DNA of 64,000 nucleotides, taken from Calonectria ilicicola. Its lineage: Eukaryota > Ascomycota > Sordariomycetes > Hypocreales > Nectriaceae. Positions within the stretch are counted from its first letter, which is position 1; every line of letters begins with the position of its first letter. The notes under the pieces were generated by a model that made no database searches, had not been told where the DNA came from, and was given only the letters and a program-made list of their open reading frames with translations. Position numbers and translations under genes: made by a program. Positions 35,801 to 47,739 of the stretch are shown here, piece by piece. The stretch covers positions 3,472,001 to 3,536,000 of the forward strand of contig CP085829.1 in assembly GCA_020809705.1 (NCBI GenBank). Direction: 5' to 3'.

Positions 35801-37843
35801 GTTCATATATTTTTATCCTGGTCGGACTTGCGGGACAGGCGTTTTGCATAGCTTGAGCTTTCGTCTGAAGAACATCTCTTCCACGTATTATTGTACGTCG
35901 CGTTGCCGCTTTTTCTCTTTGGTCATGATGATGATGATAGTGGGAGATCGGGTTCTAGCCCCCTTGGGGAGCAGCACACACACATATATAGACATCAATC
36001 AGCAAACCCAATTCAATTCGCATCCACTATAAGCATCTTGAAGCGAATTGGTATACCTGAAACCGCTATTCCACAAACAGTTGATGAAGTACAAGCCATA
36101 CCACCCCTTTTCATGGTGGGTGGAACATGGTACGCATCTATTTTGTAGTGCGTAGTGCGTTGTACGAACGAAGATGAAGAGATTGACAATGGCGGGAGAG
36201 TTATTGGTAGCAAGGCAATGGAGAGAACTGACATGATGAACAATGCCAAGTTGCTTCAGACTAAACAGTATTTGACAACTCCATCGAGGTGTTCACAGAC
36301 GCTGGCGTGACTCGCTCTGCGACCCAAATCAGCTTCGTGAGAAAGAAAAAAAGGAATACATCGATAAACTATTTACCTACCATTTCTGGTGACCCTAGGA
36401 CCAAGGTGCTAAATTATGGCGTTGAGATAACCTTGGATAATTTGCGAATAGGGGCTCTAAATGAGTGATCCTGTGTGATAAAGATTTACCACCGAGATTG
36501 TCATCAGAAGTAGGTTGAAGCTGGAAATCGCCTATGTTACGGAATCACGGCACACTTCCCGTTGATAAGACTCGACTCTGTCCCCAGCCGCATATACAGG
36601 TCTCTGGCGCAGGGGGTCAACAAAAAAGAGTCATCCACGACCTGTTCAGGGCCAGTCCAAAAAGCAGCATCGCCATCTAGCCACACTAAATGTGCCGTTA
36701 GCGGGAGAGAGAAAAGAAGAAGCTGGAAAGCCTCAGCAAACTCTGTGCTGTATTACCTGCAAGCGCTAGATGTCTGTTGAAATCCCCACCACATAAGGCG
36801 CAAACAGCCTTGCCTCGCCCGACCTCATCCATCGGGACGGCCTTTTCAGGCTTTGGTGCTGTCTTGTGGCGCAGGAGTCGCATTCGAGTGAGTTGGCGAA
36901 ATATCTGCTGTCTGTTGGTTCCGAGCGTTGGAGGATGCAAGTTTCAGCAGGCTTGTCTACCCCGCCCTGCGGATGAAATACCTGACACAAGACGCATATT
37001 TCTTTTTCCAGTTCAGCAGCCAGTAGAAAAATTGCCCAAAAAAAAAAAAGAATTGTCTGTTTATTAATAAACAGAATCAAACCGACGCAGTATTTAAAGT
37101 CATATTTTGCTCAATTCTACTCCATCCGACCAGCCTATTAGTGATAGTCCACATTGTACGTATGGCTTATTATCACTTGTAGACCCATGTTTTTATGACA
37201 CTCAGCAATGAACTAGTAGACGGAGTAAGTGGTATTTCGGCTTTTATGGGAAATACGCGATGCCAATGACTTTTACTACGTGCCCATCACCTTGAAGTAC
37301 CACTCAAGGAATGTTCCTGTGTCACAATCGCATCACTCAGTATTGGCAAACGTGTATGGTTAATTTTAGAGTGCACTAGCCCATACTTGGTTTTAGCTTT
37401 ACGTAACAAATGAACAACATCATTCCTTCACTGAGGCTGAATCTCCACACTTTTGGTGCCTTCAAATTCGAGATGCGGCGGTACTAACAAACATCCCCTT
37501 TTATCGGGGAGAGCCAAAATACTATAGGGTAGGTTAATCCCTCAAAAATCCACCCCGGCCCAATCCTCCAACACACCATCTGAACAAGAGGTTGTGAGGT
37601 CTCATCCCCTTTCCATAAGAATAAATTAGGGCGTCGCTTTGAGCACCGACGAAATCGCTCTATTCATAACTCTTACCAGCCTTTTTGATGCAAGGGGAAT
37701 CCGGTAGTACGAAACTACAACCGGACCGCACGGGACATATCGTGATGGGGTATCGAACCGATCGAGGAACGTAGAGGGGATGCACGCTTTGTAAAAGTAA
37801 AGGCTCAGTCTATCATTGGTGGGGAAAACTAGGAGATGAACCT
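32862..37843. other. Five-kilobase gene-poor region
   Basis: I could not assemble a supported gene here. Frames up to about 147 codons exist on both strands (for example 34372-34815 minus, 35408-35744 plus) but lack recognisable motifs, and their splice sites are weak. A TATATATA-type element and possible leader occur at 35980-36040 without a convincing downstream frame. The composition does not suggest an intact transposon. Confidence 0.45.
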
Positions 37844-38911
37844 TCAGGTTTGTTGATTAGCTAAAGACTGAAAAAAGAGAGGTTGCAAATATAGACCGAC
37901 CTTCAAGTTTGTTGCGGTTTCTTCTGGCGTCTTGTCTGCCTCCAAGCAAGATGGAGATGCTGCGCTGGGACTCGAGCGAGGCGTTTGCTCAACCTCTGTC
38001 TTTTCGGTTTCGGCTTTCTCTTTGGCGTACTCATCTTGATAGCGTCTCTGTTCTTGGGCAAGGGCGATCAACACGGCCACCATATAGGGGTCCTCTAGTT
38101 CGTTAGCGGGCTGAAGGTGGCGTATCTTCACGTCTTTGATATTATGGACTGGAGAGTTCTCGTCATGGCCACGTGCGCAGCGGAATAGCTTGTCCCGGCT
38201 CTCGCGTATAGCGGAGAGATCGAGATAGGCAAGTGTGGAAATGCGCGAGGGGCTTGAATAGACGCCGTTTGTCTTGAGAGAAGCTACAACGCGCTGATTG
38301 AAGCTGAAATACAAGTTCGAGCTGAGAAATGGCATTAGCAGGGACTCTTCATCATCGCGAGGCACCTAAGAGGGCACTTACTTGACGTGTCTGTCGATGT
38401 CGTAGTGGTTAACGAGATGTTCCACCTCCATAGCCCTGAGTGTGATCGAGCGTAGGTGAATCAGAAAGCTCGCTGTGCGACGGATGGCCGCCTCAGGAAT
38501 ATCTGATTGTGCAGATATCTTCACGACTTTGCCATTCTTCTGCTTGCTTGTTGCCTTGCCCTTGGCACTGCGGCTTTCCTTGGAATCGTTTGGTTTTTGT
38601 GCCTTTTTTGGGACCTTCTCGATAAAACGAAAACGGCAGTCCAAAAGCTCCAAGTGCTGCGCAGTCCAACGAATTGGCTTGATGTAAAGGCGTGTTCGGC
38701 AGTGTTCTCGGATGATGCTGTTGATAGATGATGGCTCAGGCGTAGAAAAGAGGTTACGAGGAGATGCCCGAGGGATGGCGCCTTCAGCTTGTGTAGTCAA
38801 AGGTGGTACCTCGTCAGAAATGAGCACTGAAGCAGTGCGTGAGCAGATGTCTTCTGACATTTTCTGCGTTTCTGACATTTCCTGCGTTCCAGATGCCGCC
38901 ATCTTGGTCAT
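37844..38911 (-). CDS. Hypothetical lysine-rich protein, two exons
   Basis: Exons 38911-38382 and 38321-37844 give about 335 residues. The 60-nt intron (GTAAGT...CTCAG, CTAAT branch) joins NHYDIDRHV to NSNLYFSFNQ in frame. The N-terminal 80 residues are Ser/Thr/Glu-rich and likely disordered. A helical region follows with IREHCRTRLYIKPIRWTAQ and a Lys-rich patch (SAKGKATSKQKNGKVVK) that could act as a nuclear signal. The second exon holds IRHLQPANELEDPYMVAVLI and a coiled, charged segment RYQDEYAKEKAETEKTE. No enzymatic motif is seen and I do not recognise a named family. The C-terminal end after TATNLK may include another intron. Confidence 0.63.
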
Positions 38912-39974
38912 GTAGCCGGATAAATGGACTGACGGTAGGTGTTGCCCAAGTTGTTTGGTTTCAGCAACTCGATTAGTGGTTGCAGCTCGAACACGTGACC
39001 ACCTTCCTGCCAACACGTAGAAATTAGTTGTTCTTTCCTCTTGCCCGTAGTCCTTCAGGCCTCATATAATCGTGTTGAGTCCAGCAAGGTGCAGAATATT
39101 TTTGGGAGTAGACTTCTTGTGAACCTTGGTTCTGTTATGTCAGCTGGCTGATTTGGATTTGTTATTTTCAGGAGAATCCTCCTGTGATGTCTGAAATTTT
39201 AAACTATCAAGGTCTTTGCATGGTGTGCTGAAATACCAGCCCAGGTGCTCAGCCACAGCCACTGGGAAAATTAACAAGAATCGAGAATTCAGATTCAGTT
39301 GCGGCTGGGTCACCGGGTCGCTGCCACATTGTTTGCTCGAAATATAATTGAACGCGTGATTGCTTTTAAACACAGGCACAGCATCGACTATTTCCTTGCT
39401 AAGAGGGAATTTGTCCTTCAGGGTGCGAAAAATGCTAAATCTATTGATACCCAGAAGGGCCACTTAAACAGGTAGTAAGCTACTGGTTCTATTTGTTACA
39501 GGACTGATAGAAGCACAAAAGAAGCACAATTCCATACCAAACGCTGTTTGTTGAGGGGAAGAGAGGGAGACTTGAGGGGTACTTATTGCGGGTGGCATCC
39601 AATCTGGCCCCAGCACTGAGCATTACCAACGTGCATATCTGACAGTACAGCATAAATTCAGCTACATGAAACCTCAACGGGGATAAAAATTCTTCCCTTG
39701 GGACTGAGAGCGTAAGGCGTAGGGCGCAGGGCGCGGAGAGGGAAGATGAGAATACAAAATTTTGCTGGTACTCGGCCGCATTTTCACACGCGGCATATCG
39801 TCGCTATTTCTAATTGAACAAGAAAACAATCATTCTGGCCTATTCGAGAATGCCTCATCAATGCATGCACTGGATTAGGGGCCAATCTTTTGTCTTTACA
39901 AATATGGTTTTATGCAAGCTGTATTTCATTGATACTATATAGCTAGTTCAACAGTAGATTCTTTGCTTGTCCAA
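38912..39974. other. Intergenic; possible unassigned exon
   Basis: A minus-strand frame at 39463-39140 (107 codons, no ATG) reads plausibly (VPVFKSNHAFNYISSKQCG, FLLIFPVAVAEHLGWYF) and might be a terminal exon of an unresolved or decayed gene. No partner exon could be placed with confidence. Confidence 0.35.
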
Positions 39975-41692
39975 TCAACCCTCAACATGTTGAGCCTTGA
40001 TCTTCGCCTCGTCGAGATAAATGGCAGTGGCGTTTAGACCCGCATTCTTTAGCTCGAGATAATGTTTGCGCGCAGCACGAGCAAACAGGGGCGCGTCGAC
40101 GCCAAACAGTAGATCCATGTCCTCCAAAGAAACCCCCTTTGTCTCGGGGACGAAGAGGAAGGCAAAAATAAACGCAACCACGGTACAGCTGCCATAAAAG
40201 AGAAAGGTGCCATACGTGATCTTTTCAATCATGTGCGGCAAGCTGTATACAACGATGAACTGACCGAGCCATTGCATACAGACAGCGCACATCATGCCAA
40301 GAGTTCGGACTTGGTTGGGGAGAACCTCTGATGCAAAGATCCACGGGATGCCGTTCCAGCTAAATCCGTAAAAAATGGCAAACAGATAAATCATGGCAAG
40401 AGATGCGTTGCTCCCTGGGCCAGATTTTGCAACTCCATCGAATGACCCGGAGAGGTGAGTGTACACGCCCAGATAATACAAACACACCATGCCACCAGCA
40501 GCTCCAATCAGCAGAGCTGGCCGTCTTCCAAATCTATCGACAAAGAAGAACATGAAGATAACAGTGGTCAACATCTTGACGAGGCCATATACTCCAGTAG
40601 CCAAAAGACCGACGCCCGTTCCAGTAAACCCAATCGACCTTAGGATAGTAGGACTGTAGTAATTGATGGCGTTGATTCCGGATAGATTTTGCAAGAGCAT
40701 CAGGAGCATACCCATAATAACACGCCACCTGATTCCTGGGGCTGCTAGTTCTTGAAAGATTCTGAATGTGGATTGTTTTCCATTCCTTAGTTGCATTTCA
40801 TGGGTGATACTGGCCTGAATCTCGGTAATCTCATCCAAAATGAACTGATGATCCCCTGGCAAATTGCGGACCCAAGATAGAACCTTGCGTGCCTTTTCAA
40901 CACGGTTCTTGGATACAAGCCAACGGGGTGATTCCGTACAAAATATTGGCATAGTAATAAGCAGCAAGCCTGCAGGAACAAATTGAACAGCAACAGGAAT
41001 ATGCCATTGCTTGTTACCCTCAGGAGAGATATTCTGGGCGACTCCGTAGTTGACCCAAAAGCCAAAGACGAGCGCGATTTGCAACATAATCTCGAATATG
41101 CCAACCAGCCGGCCGCGGATGAGGGAGGGCGCACACTCTGCAATATAAATCGGGATAATTGTCGATGATGCACCAATAGCGAGACCAGTGATAGCACGCC
41201 CAGCGTCTATACATAGCATGTTAGTGTTGTCTTTGGGATCAAGGGCTCACATTCAACTCACAGAGAAGACTAAGGTGTCCAATCATCTGCAAAACAACCC
41301 CGGCCATGAACACAACAGCGGATCCCATGACAACTGGTTTTCGTCCAAACCTTTCGGCAGAAAAGAAACCAACCATGCATCCAAAGAATGCGCCACCCTG
41401 GAATGTGGACACAATATTTGAGGAGAGGGAAGCCAATTTGTCGCTGGAGGTATCGGCAAGTCCAAAGGCGCGTTGGAAGGATGGGAGATTCAGAGTTCCT
41501 CCAATGAAGGCTGCATCATAACCAAACATTGCAGAAGCCTTGGTGTGGTCAGTCAGTGGCACTGTCAACAGGCGACTAAGAAGAGTCCCTTACCCATGCG
41601 GCCGAGAAGGCTAGGAGGTACGGTCGAATGCCGTAGACCTCCTGAGGTACGTTAGACCTAGGGTCCTCCTTCAAACGAAACAAGTTCTTCAT
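39975..41692 (-). CDS. MFS sugar/quinate porter (quinate permease-like)
   Basis: Twelve-helix proton-coupled importer of the sugar porter family. Exons 41692-41594, 41538-41262 and 41206-39975 (both introns 55 nt) encode 535 residues, the length of fungal quinate permeases. Family signatures: an N-terminal EVYGIRPYLLAF, GYDAAFIGGTLNLPSF in helix 1, RFGRKP in the first loop, the join LLYAGRAITGLAIGASS, RGRLVGIFE, ESPRWL before the central loop, DRFGRRPALLIGAAGG in the second half, and PETKG after the last helix. The N-terminal lead with the GYDxAFIGxTL motif points to the quinate-permease branch (as in Neurospora qa-y and Aspergillus qutD) over plain hexose transporters; the substrate is inferred. 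It is transcribed away from a dehydrogenase at 42.5 kb, sharing a 765-bp promoter region. Confidence 0.94.
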
Positions 41693-42457
41693 GTTGGCAG
41701 CGTTCTCGGAAACAATAGGTTTCTTGAGATACGTCTCACAGGGGCAACTGGCTAGGATTAAGTAGCTGCCTCATCACAAACGCGGAGAAAGATTCACCCA
41801 ACCCCTGCTTTTTTTTTCCTCGACTTTTCGACCTCTCCACGTTACATATCAGATAAATCGCATTTGGTAGTTGACGGCGATGAGCCGAGCGGGGAAATGG
41901 CCCTTTCTCCCTCACAAGTGCCGGGGCCCTGAAGAAGCTATCCCCATGGGGGATAGATCTGTGTGCAGATTGAGTTTGCGGGGACACAGTCGGCCAAGTC
42001 GACGAAGGTGTGGGTGCTAACCACTAAGATTGTGGCCCACTAACACAAGAGCATGAACGGTCAAAATCTGGGAGGCGCCCTTGTCAGTAGCCCCTGTCTG
42101 CCTCCACGATAGGATTCAACATGGGCACCAAATCGGAAAAATTCTTTGCCACTCAAGCGCTAAAGTTCGGTTATTGATTTGAGACGGCCGTCGGATTGGT
42201 TCGCCTTACCGGTTCACTTAGCCGTTGATTGTGGGAGAGTCATGATCTGGGAGGGCGTAACCGGCGGCCGATTCGTTCACTCTGGTGGACCCGACGCGAC
42301 TTGCTCCGCACTCACATCTGCTCTATACGACCTGCTCCGCACTTAAATGTGCTCGACAAGGCCGCTCTCGCATAGGTCTTCAAAATCCTGTGAGCTGGTT
42401 TACCCCAAGAAACCCCTCAGCAAGCTTACCGGAGGTCTATCGGCATACAACACAACC
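41693..42457. promoter_or_regulatory. Shared divergent promoter of MFS porter and dehydrogenase
   Basis: The only sequence between the two start codons. It contains an inverted CGG pair spaced by nine bases (CGG at 42210, CCG at 42222), the geometry used by many Zn(II)2Cys6 regulators; this is a suggestion, since such sites occur by chance. Other CGG triplets cluster nearby (42184-42194). Confidence 0.35.
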
Positions 42458-43326
42458 ATGTCTGCACAAGTAGCCAACGCAGCCGCGGCGACGGTATTAT
42501 CTCAACGCCATGCCGGCAAGGTTATTTTGATAACGGGGGCTGGTGGTGCAATTGGCCTCGAGACTGCAGCCAGGCTCCTGCAAGAGGGGGCACAACTAAG
42601 CCTGATAGACATTAATCCAGATGCACTGGAGGCAGCTGTGACAAAGCTAAGCAGCCACGTACCAGAGGGTTCAGTCACAAGCAGAATTTTAACAATCACT
42701 GCGGATGTGACGTCTGAGGCTGATGTCGAAAAGTACACGGCAGAAACGGTTGAGAAATTTGGCCGATTGGATTGCGCTTTTCTGAATGCAGGCATTAGCT
42801 CCTCGGCAACCAGCATCTTTGACTTGACCGAGGAAAGCTACGAACGCATGATGAAAGTCAATGTAAAATCAGGTACGACCTACACCGTTTTCTTTCCGCG
42901 TATTTCTCTTAACCTTGTATCATAGCTTTCCTTGGCATCAAGCATACTGCGAAGGCGATGCGAGATCTGGGCAACGGTGGTAGCATCATTCTGACCTCGT
43001 CCATTGCCGGTCTGCGGGGAACTCCTGGAATGCTCTTGTATTCCGGATCCAAGTTTGCGCTTCGCGGCTTTGCTCTCACGGCTGCATCGGAATTGGGCGA
43101 GTTTGGGATTCGGGTCAATACGATGCACCCGAGCGGCGTAAACACACCCATGTTTAGGGCATCTTGGAGCCCAGAAAAAATGGCAGAGCTGAAGAAGGCC
43201 ATGCCTCTTGGTAGGTTCGCAGAAACACATGATATAGTTGGTGTGGTTAGTTTCTTGGCAAGCGACGATTCTAAGTTTATGACGGGCGGCTTTTTGAAGG
43301 TCGATGGCGGTTGTGTTAGCTTTTGA
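42458..43326 (+). CDS. Short-chain dehydrogenase/reductase (classical SDR)
   Basis: NAD(P)-dependent oxidoreductase with a Rossmann fold. Exons 42458-42872 and 42926-43326 encode 271 residues; the 53-nt intron joins KVNVKS to AFLGIKHTAKAM. Motifs: cofactor-binding TGAGGAIG (26-33), Asp51 at the end of the second strand (SLIDIN), which favours NAD over NADP, NAG (110-112), catalytic Ser164, Tyr177 and Lys181 (YSGSK), and VNTMHPSGVNTPM after the catalytic segment. The C-terminus MTGGFLKVDGG is the standard SDR end. The substrate is not evident; it is not the quinate dehydrogenase type found in qa/qut clusters. Divergent pairing with the MFS porter suggests a joint role in taking up and oxidising a small alcohol or cyclic compound. 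Confidence 0.95.
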
Positions 43327-43666
43327 GATATCTCAAATATCTCCATGCAGCTGGCTTGCCGCGACGCCAGGTTGCGGCGGGAATACGAAGTTGGGGCCAG
43401 TTTGTCCCGGTTTCTGTGTGTTGGGTCAGCCGGGGCAGGGGCAACGCGGGGACCGGGGCGGGGGCCGGGGCTGGCTGAGCCGGGATGGATTCTTTGGATT
43501 TGACGATTGCTCAGGTACAAACAGGGCTGCTCATTGGCTGTGACCTACTTTTCATTTCCTTTAAGTGAGGGTGGTTTGCATTAGCGAACGGAACCCCCCC
43601 CAAGAGAACCCCCCAAGAGGACCCCGCAAGAGGTCTTAAGACGTCGAGGAGGGAGACAGACATTGG
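43327..43666. other. Short intergenic region with G-rich island
   Basis: 3' flank of the dehydrogenase and 5' flank of the jacalin-like gene. It contains the G-run island listed separately and C-rich stretches up to 43710. Confidence 0.5.
43432..43470 (+). other. G-quadruplex-forming sequence
   Basis: Six runs of four or five G within 39 bases (43432-43435, 43438-43441, 43448-43451, 43455-43458, 43460-43464, 43467-43470), with loops of 1-6 bases. Such spacing is well above the usual requirement of four G-tracts. It lies about 100 bp after the dehydrogenase stop. Confidence 0.7.
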
Positions 43667-46600
43667 GTGCCAAGACCAATCAGCATCAGGAACAGGAACG
43701 GGAACCCCCCCCCCCCAAAAGGACCCATTCGAAATCCCAAAACTCCCAGCCTCACGTCATCCAAGGCCGCTTATCGAAAATGCAGAGAAGCAACCAACAG
43801 CTTCGCAAGCGTTCAAAACCGGCGACGTATTTATGCTTGCATTCAAGATATTGTCCCCACTATTCAGCAATTGACGTCCGGGTACGACACTATACCGCGG
43901 GAAGACAGGAGGTCCGTCATTCAGTATTCCGGACATTTGAATTACCCCTTGGATCAGCGTATCGCATGTCCGCACGCGCATCACCTCGCTGCACGTAACA
44001 AAGCATCTGGTGGAAACCTCATTGTTAAACAAGCGATATGTCTTGACCCACACATGGGCCAATCGATCTTGTTTGGCGCATCAATGTTGAGTTTCAATTG
44101 TAGCACATACGTTGCGGGCTTTCAGGTTCGATTTGACAATGACGAACCCAAGTGTGGAACTCTGGGGCGCGTCGGAACCATCATACCGTCGACAGAAGAG
44201 TGGATTACGATTGAGGCCGACGACTCAATTTTTGCAGTGGAGGTTGTTATGTCGTTCTTTGGGATCCAGGGGCTGGGATTTCACTATCGACGACATGGGG
44301 AGACCAAGCTTCAGATGGTTGGGGCAACTGATTGTCCTGATACTGCCTCTGGTCGCACTACTATCCATGGAACTGGGCGAATCCTTGGATTACTTTGCGA
44401 ATTTGACGTTTGTGCACCCTATACATAAACAAAAATACACCCGCGTACTGAGACCTAACGTATTATAATAGGACGTCAAATTAATTTCGGTGCAGTTGAT
44501 GAATCAGCAAAATCCCGAGATGGCTAATAGTCCTAAGCCATCTGGCCTGTGGTACCCAAACGTTCCACGGAATATAGGTTTATTGGGCGGACACAATCCT
44601 ACGGATGGGCCAACCAACTCTATGTATCAAAATTTGCTTGGTTTACAGATGGATTTTGGCGGGACTGACAGTAAAAGGCTGATGTCTCTAGAGAAAGTTA
44701 CAGTTTTCATCCAGGAACAGGGCATCTATGGAATATCCTTCACCCACGCCGAAGGTCGCCCAGTCATGTATGGGACAAGAACAGCTCTTGACAGCGACGG
44801 CCACGTTAGGTGGTGCTTGGAGCAATCGTTCGTGATGAACAGACGAGCTGGGGAATTCATAATCGGGATTATACCACATGACAGGAACCCAACGTTCACT
44901 CTCGAGAGCCTCGAGGTAAATGACTCGGATGGAGAAGCTACATGATGCTTCTCTTCTCTATTGAACACCACGTCTGAATTGAGTTGTGGTTTTGCTAATT
45001 ACAAGTCAGATTCACACCAATATGAAACGAGGAATGACGTTTAAAAGTTATGACCGAAGTGTGCGCCCCAAGAAAAAATATATCCAGCGTCCATCAGATG
45101 CCACCGTCTTCTCTGGTCAGGGTATTCAGACCGCGATGGGCTCATATTATCATGTAGGTTTTTTTTTGTGAATCTCAGGCATATCCCCTGTTCTCCTGAC
45201 ACAGTTTCTAATCCCTCATGCCTGGTAGCCACCTCATGGCCCATTGCAGGCTTACGCACCCCGCGGGATTCTAATGACAAAAGACGTGCAGAGGTGGATT
45301 CCAGCTGTTGAACCAGAATCGAGATACAACACACTTGAAGTGACAAAGCCACAACTGAATGCAAGCTATTGGATGTTCACGTCAACCAAATCCTGTTTCG
45401 AGGCTGCCTTGTTGACGAATATCAAGCGGATCCGTGTTTCGTCTGGCATTCCAAGGGGAAGCCGCTCTCGCAGGGAAATCAGCGGACTTTGGATTGAGTA
45501 CTATCGTGAATCTGACGTAATTCTAGGTCAGTGGATGGAACAGATTGGAAAATTTGACATGGATGAATCTCAGCAGCTGGTGGGAATCACCATCTGGACC
45601 GTTGGGCAACATGCGGTTGGATTGGATATTTGCGACCCGAGCATTAATGTAGCAGGGATCGAATTCGTTACCTCTTCCGGGGGCAAGTACTCCTTCAAGA
45701 AGGGCGTCACTGAGGAGTCTGTGGTTCGGGGCTACCGCGCAAACGCATACGAGGAACTGGTAAGAATTGAGCGTGATCCACTTGGTAATGGAGAAGAAGA
45801 ATCTGACTACGGCAACAGAAAGATATCCTTTGGATATTCGGGACTCGTACCGACGACGTACAAATCAGGCTCCAGCCGGTCCGTTCCGACACCCGCATTG
45901 TGCTTTATGGCCAACCAAGGTTTCGATGGCCAATCGACTTGTCCGATCGGATATCACGAACCTTCCGAGATTACAATGGTCAGGGTGACAATAAATATGC
46001 CAATTGCTTGAAAGATCTTAAAGCGATGGCAGTTGAGCGCCTAATCACCACGCGGGAAACGTTCTTTTGGGAAGAAAAGACCCGTGATGGAGCGCCAGCG
46101 CGGCTTTTGAGCATTCGCGTCTTCTTTATAGCTGGACGCCCGATCTTGACTGGGGTTGAGTTTTCATACGAGTTTGGCATCGTCAGGAAATTGGGACACA
46201 GCGGAGGAAAGGCTCACACCTTTGATCTCGAGGTTGGCGAGAGGATCGTGTCATTCGCCATTGCGAGGCTTACCGTCGTGTTTGAAGTAAGTGACCTCAC
46301 GCCCTGAGATCCTCGACCAAGGTCAGCTGACTAGGCTATAGCTCCACACAGACCGGGGAAGGGTTTTCAGCGTAGTCCATCCGCCTCAAACTGGCAAGGC
46401 ATCGACCGATGCTTTCGAATTGGAGAGAATTCCAACGCGTCCTAAGGTGAATGCGGTAGATGCGGGAGATGCAAGACATGTAAAGTGGTATCCATTCCCG
46501 CCAGCAACAGCCGTCAAGTCTTGTGTTGGCTTGTGGTTCATCGCAAAGCAATACAATGGCCAGACTAGTTTGCGGACAGGAGGTCCCATTTTCATTGATG

Positions 46601-46728
46601 CACAGCCCGGGCAAGGCGATGAGCGCGATGACGAGGACTTGGACCTGATTGGGGAGCGCTGCGGGTTGCATAGAGATGAGTGCGATGCCACCAAGCTAGG
46701 CCAACTGAGAATGGGGCAGCATGCCTGA
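43667..46728 (+). CDS. Multi-domain protein with jacalin-like beta-prism repeats
   Basis: Six exons in one frame: (43667)-44407, 44472-44915, 45010-45153, 45250-45759, 45819-46286 and 46342-46728, about 897 codons. The introns (55-96 nt) have GTTTGT, GTAAAT, GTAGGT, GTAAGA and GTAAGT donors with CAG/TAG ends. The fifth and sixth exons show the jacalin pattern most clearly: ILTGVEFSYEFGIVRKLGH, then GGKAHTFDLEVGERIVSFAI, and after the last intron LHTDRGRVFSV. Exon 4 has a similar unit (ISGLWIEYYRESDVILGQW, then VAGIEFVTSSGGKYSF). Exons 1 and 2 hold more distant copies (YVAGFQVRFDNDEPKCGTLG; LEKVTVFIQEQGIYGISFTH). Jacalin folds bind carbohydrates; binding here is inferred. No ATG opens the first exon (43667 is GTG), so the 5' end is unresolved. 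Confidence 0.72.
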
Positions 46729-46932
46729 GCGCTGTCCGCATGGTTGCTCACTAAAAAAGAGAAGGAGATGGGTACAGATTACAGAAAAAGTGATTTTGAT
46801 TGCGTGTGTGCGATATAGTTTTGACTTTATAACCAGGCTAGTTATCAGACTAGTATTAGTAAAATGACGAAAATCTTCAGAAACTCGAAGCCATTCCAAC
46901 TTTCCAAGTGGAATTGTCCCCCGTGAATCCCC

Positions 46933-47739
46933 TCATTGGCCCTCCTGTGGTTTCAACAAGAAAGTCACCGATTTCCTCTTTTTAAGGACGGGGACGACGT
47001 CCTCCTCAGGCACAATCGTCTTCTTCCTCAGTTCCCAGTCTTTTTCGCGCTCCTCGTTGTAAAACCTTTCGAGGGAAGATGGTGACTCGTGCGATTTGTT
47101 GAGGAGCTTCAGGTTAATCTCCTGGAGAGCCTCGGACGCGAGGCGTACCAGTTGCAAGGCATCCCCAATTGCCAAGCAGGTGAAGGTCTCGTCCGCTGCA
47201 GCCTTGACTAAAGCTGCGTCGAGAGAAGCGAGATTGTGAAAGTTCTTCTTTATAAAACGCTCTTTGATCATCCTGTCAAATGAAGAGATGATGAGGGGAA
47301 GGATCAGCGATTCATCAGTAACCTCAAATGTCTTGATGGTATTTTCCAACTGTGCTTTCATATCCCACAAGCTATCTTTGATAAAGATGTGATTGTGTCT
47401 GAGAATGGCCAGCCTCACCATCTCAACGGCCTCGTGCCTACCCCTATTCCGAGAGTTGACCGAGTACACATAAGAATTGATTTCGTCGAGGCACTTTTTC
47501 TTGAGATGCTGTGTAAGCTCCTCACCAAAAGAATCCACCCTGCCCAAGGAATATCCCACCAGTCTGTGACTGTTTCTCAAGTTCACATCCCATGCCATGG
47601 CTGCTAGGAGGTTAAAAGGCTTGGGGGTAGATGAAAATGGGCCTGTCGTGGCTTGGGGCCCGTAGCCGCCGCGTAACTGGCATATGTCGCCCTTTGCTGA
47701 TTCGATCCAGCAGATCTCCTGGTCGGTTGGTCTAGGCAT
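46933..47739 (-). CDS. Hypothetical helical protein, about 268 residues
   Basis: Frame from the ATG at 47739 (MPRPTDQEICWIESAKGD) to 46933. The frame stays open upstream to 47982 without a better start. The protein is mostly predicted helix (for example KAQLENTIKTFEVTDESL, FDRMIKERFIKKNFHNLAS, LQLVRLASEALQEINLKLLN) and ends in a charged tail with a KKRKS basic patch that could be nuclear targeting. It converges with the jacalin-like gene, about 200 bp apart at their 3' ends. No family recognised. Confidence 0.5.
   Translation of the reverse strand: MPRPTDQEICWIESAKGDICQLRGGYGPQATTGPFSSTPKPFNLLAAMAWDVNLRNSHRLVGYSLGRVDSFGEELTQHLKKKCLDEINSYVYSVNSRNRGRHEAVEMVRLAILRHNHIFIKDSLWDMKAQLENTIKTFEVTDESLILPLIISSFDRMIKERFIKKNFHNLASLDAALVKAAADETFTCLAIGDALQLVRLASEALQEINLKLLNKSHESPSSLERFYNEEREKDWELRKKTIVPEEDVVPVLKKRKSVTFLLKPQEGQ

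Noticed and set aside
38371..38382. A 16-nt intron GTAAGTGCCCTCTTAG in the 38-kb gene
   Set aside because: Too short to be spliced; the acceptor 44 nt further on gives a normal 60-nt intron and a coherent frame.
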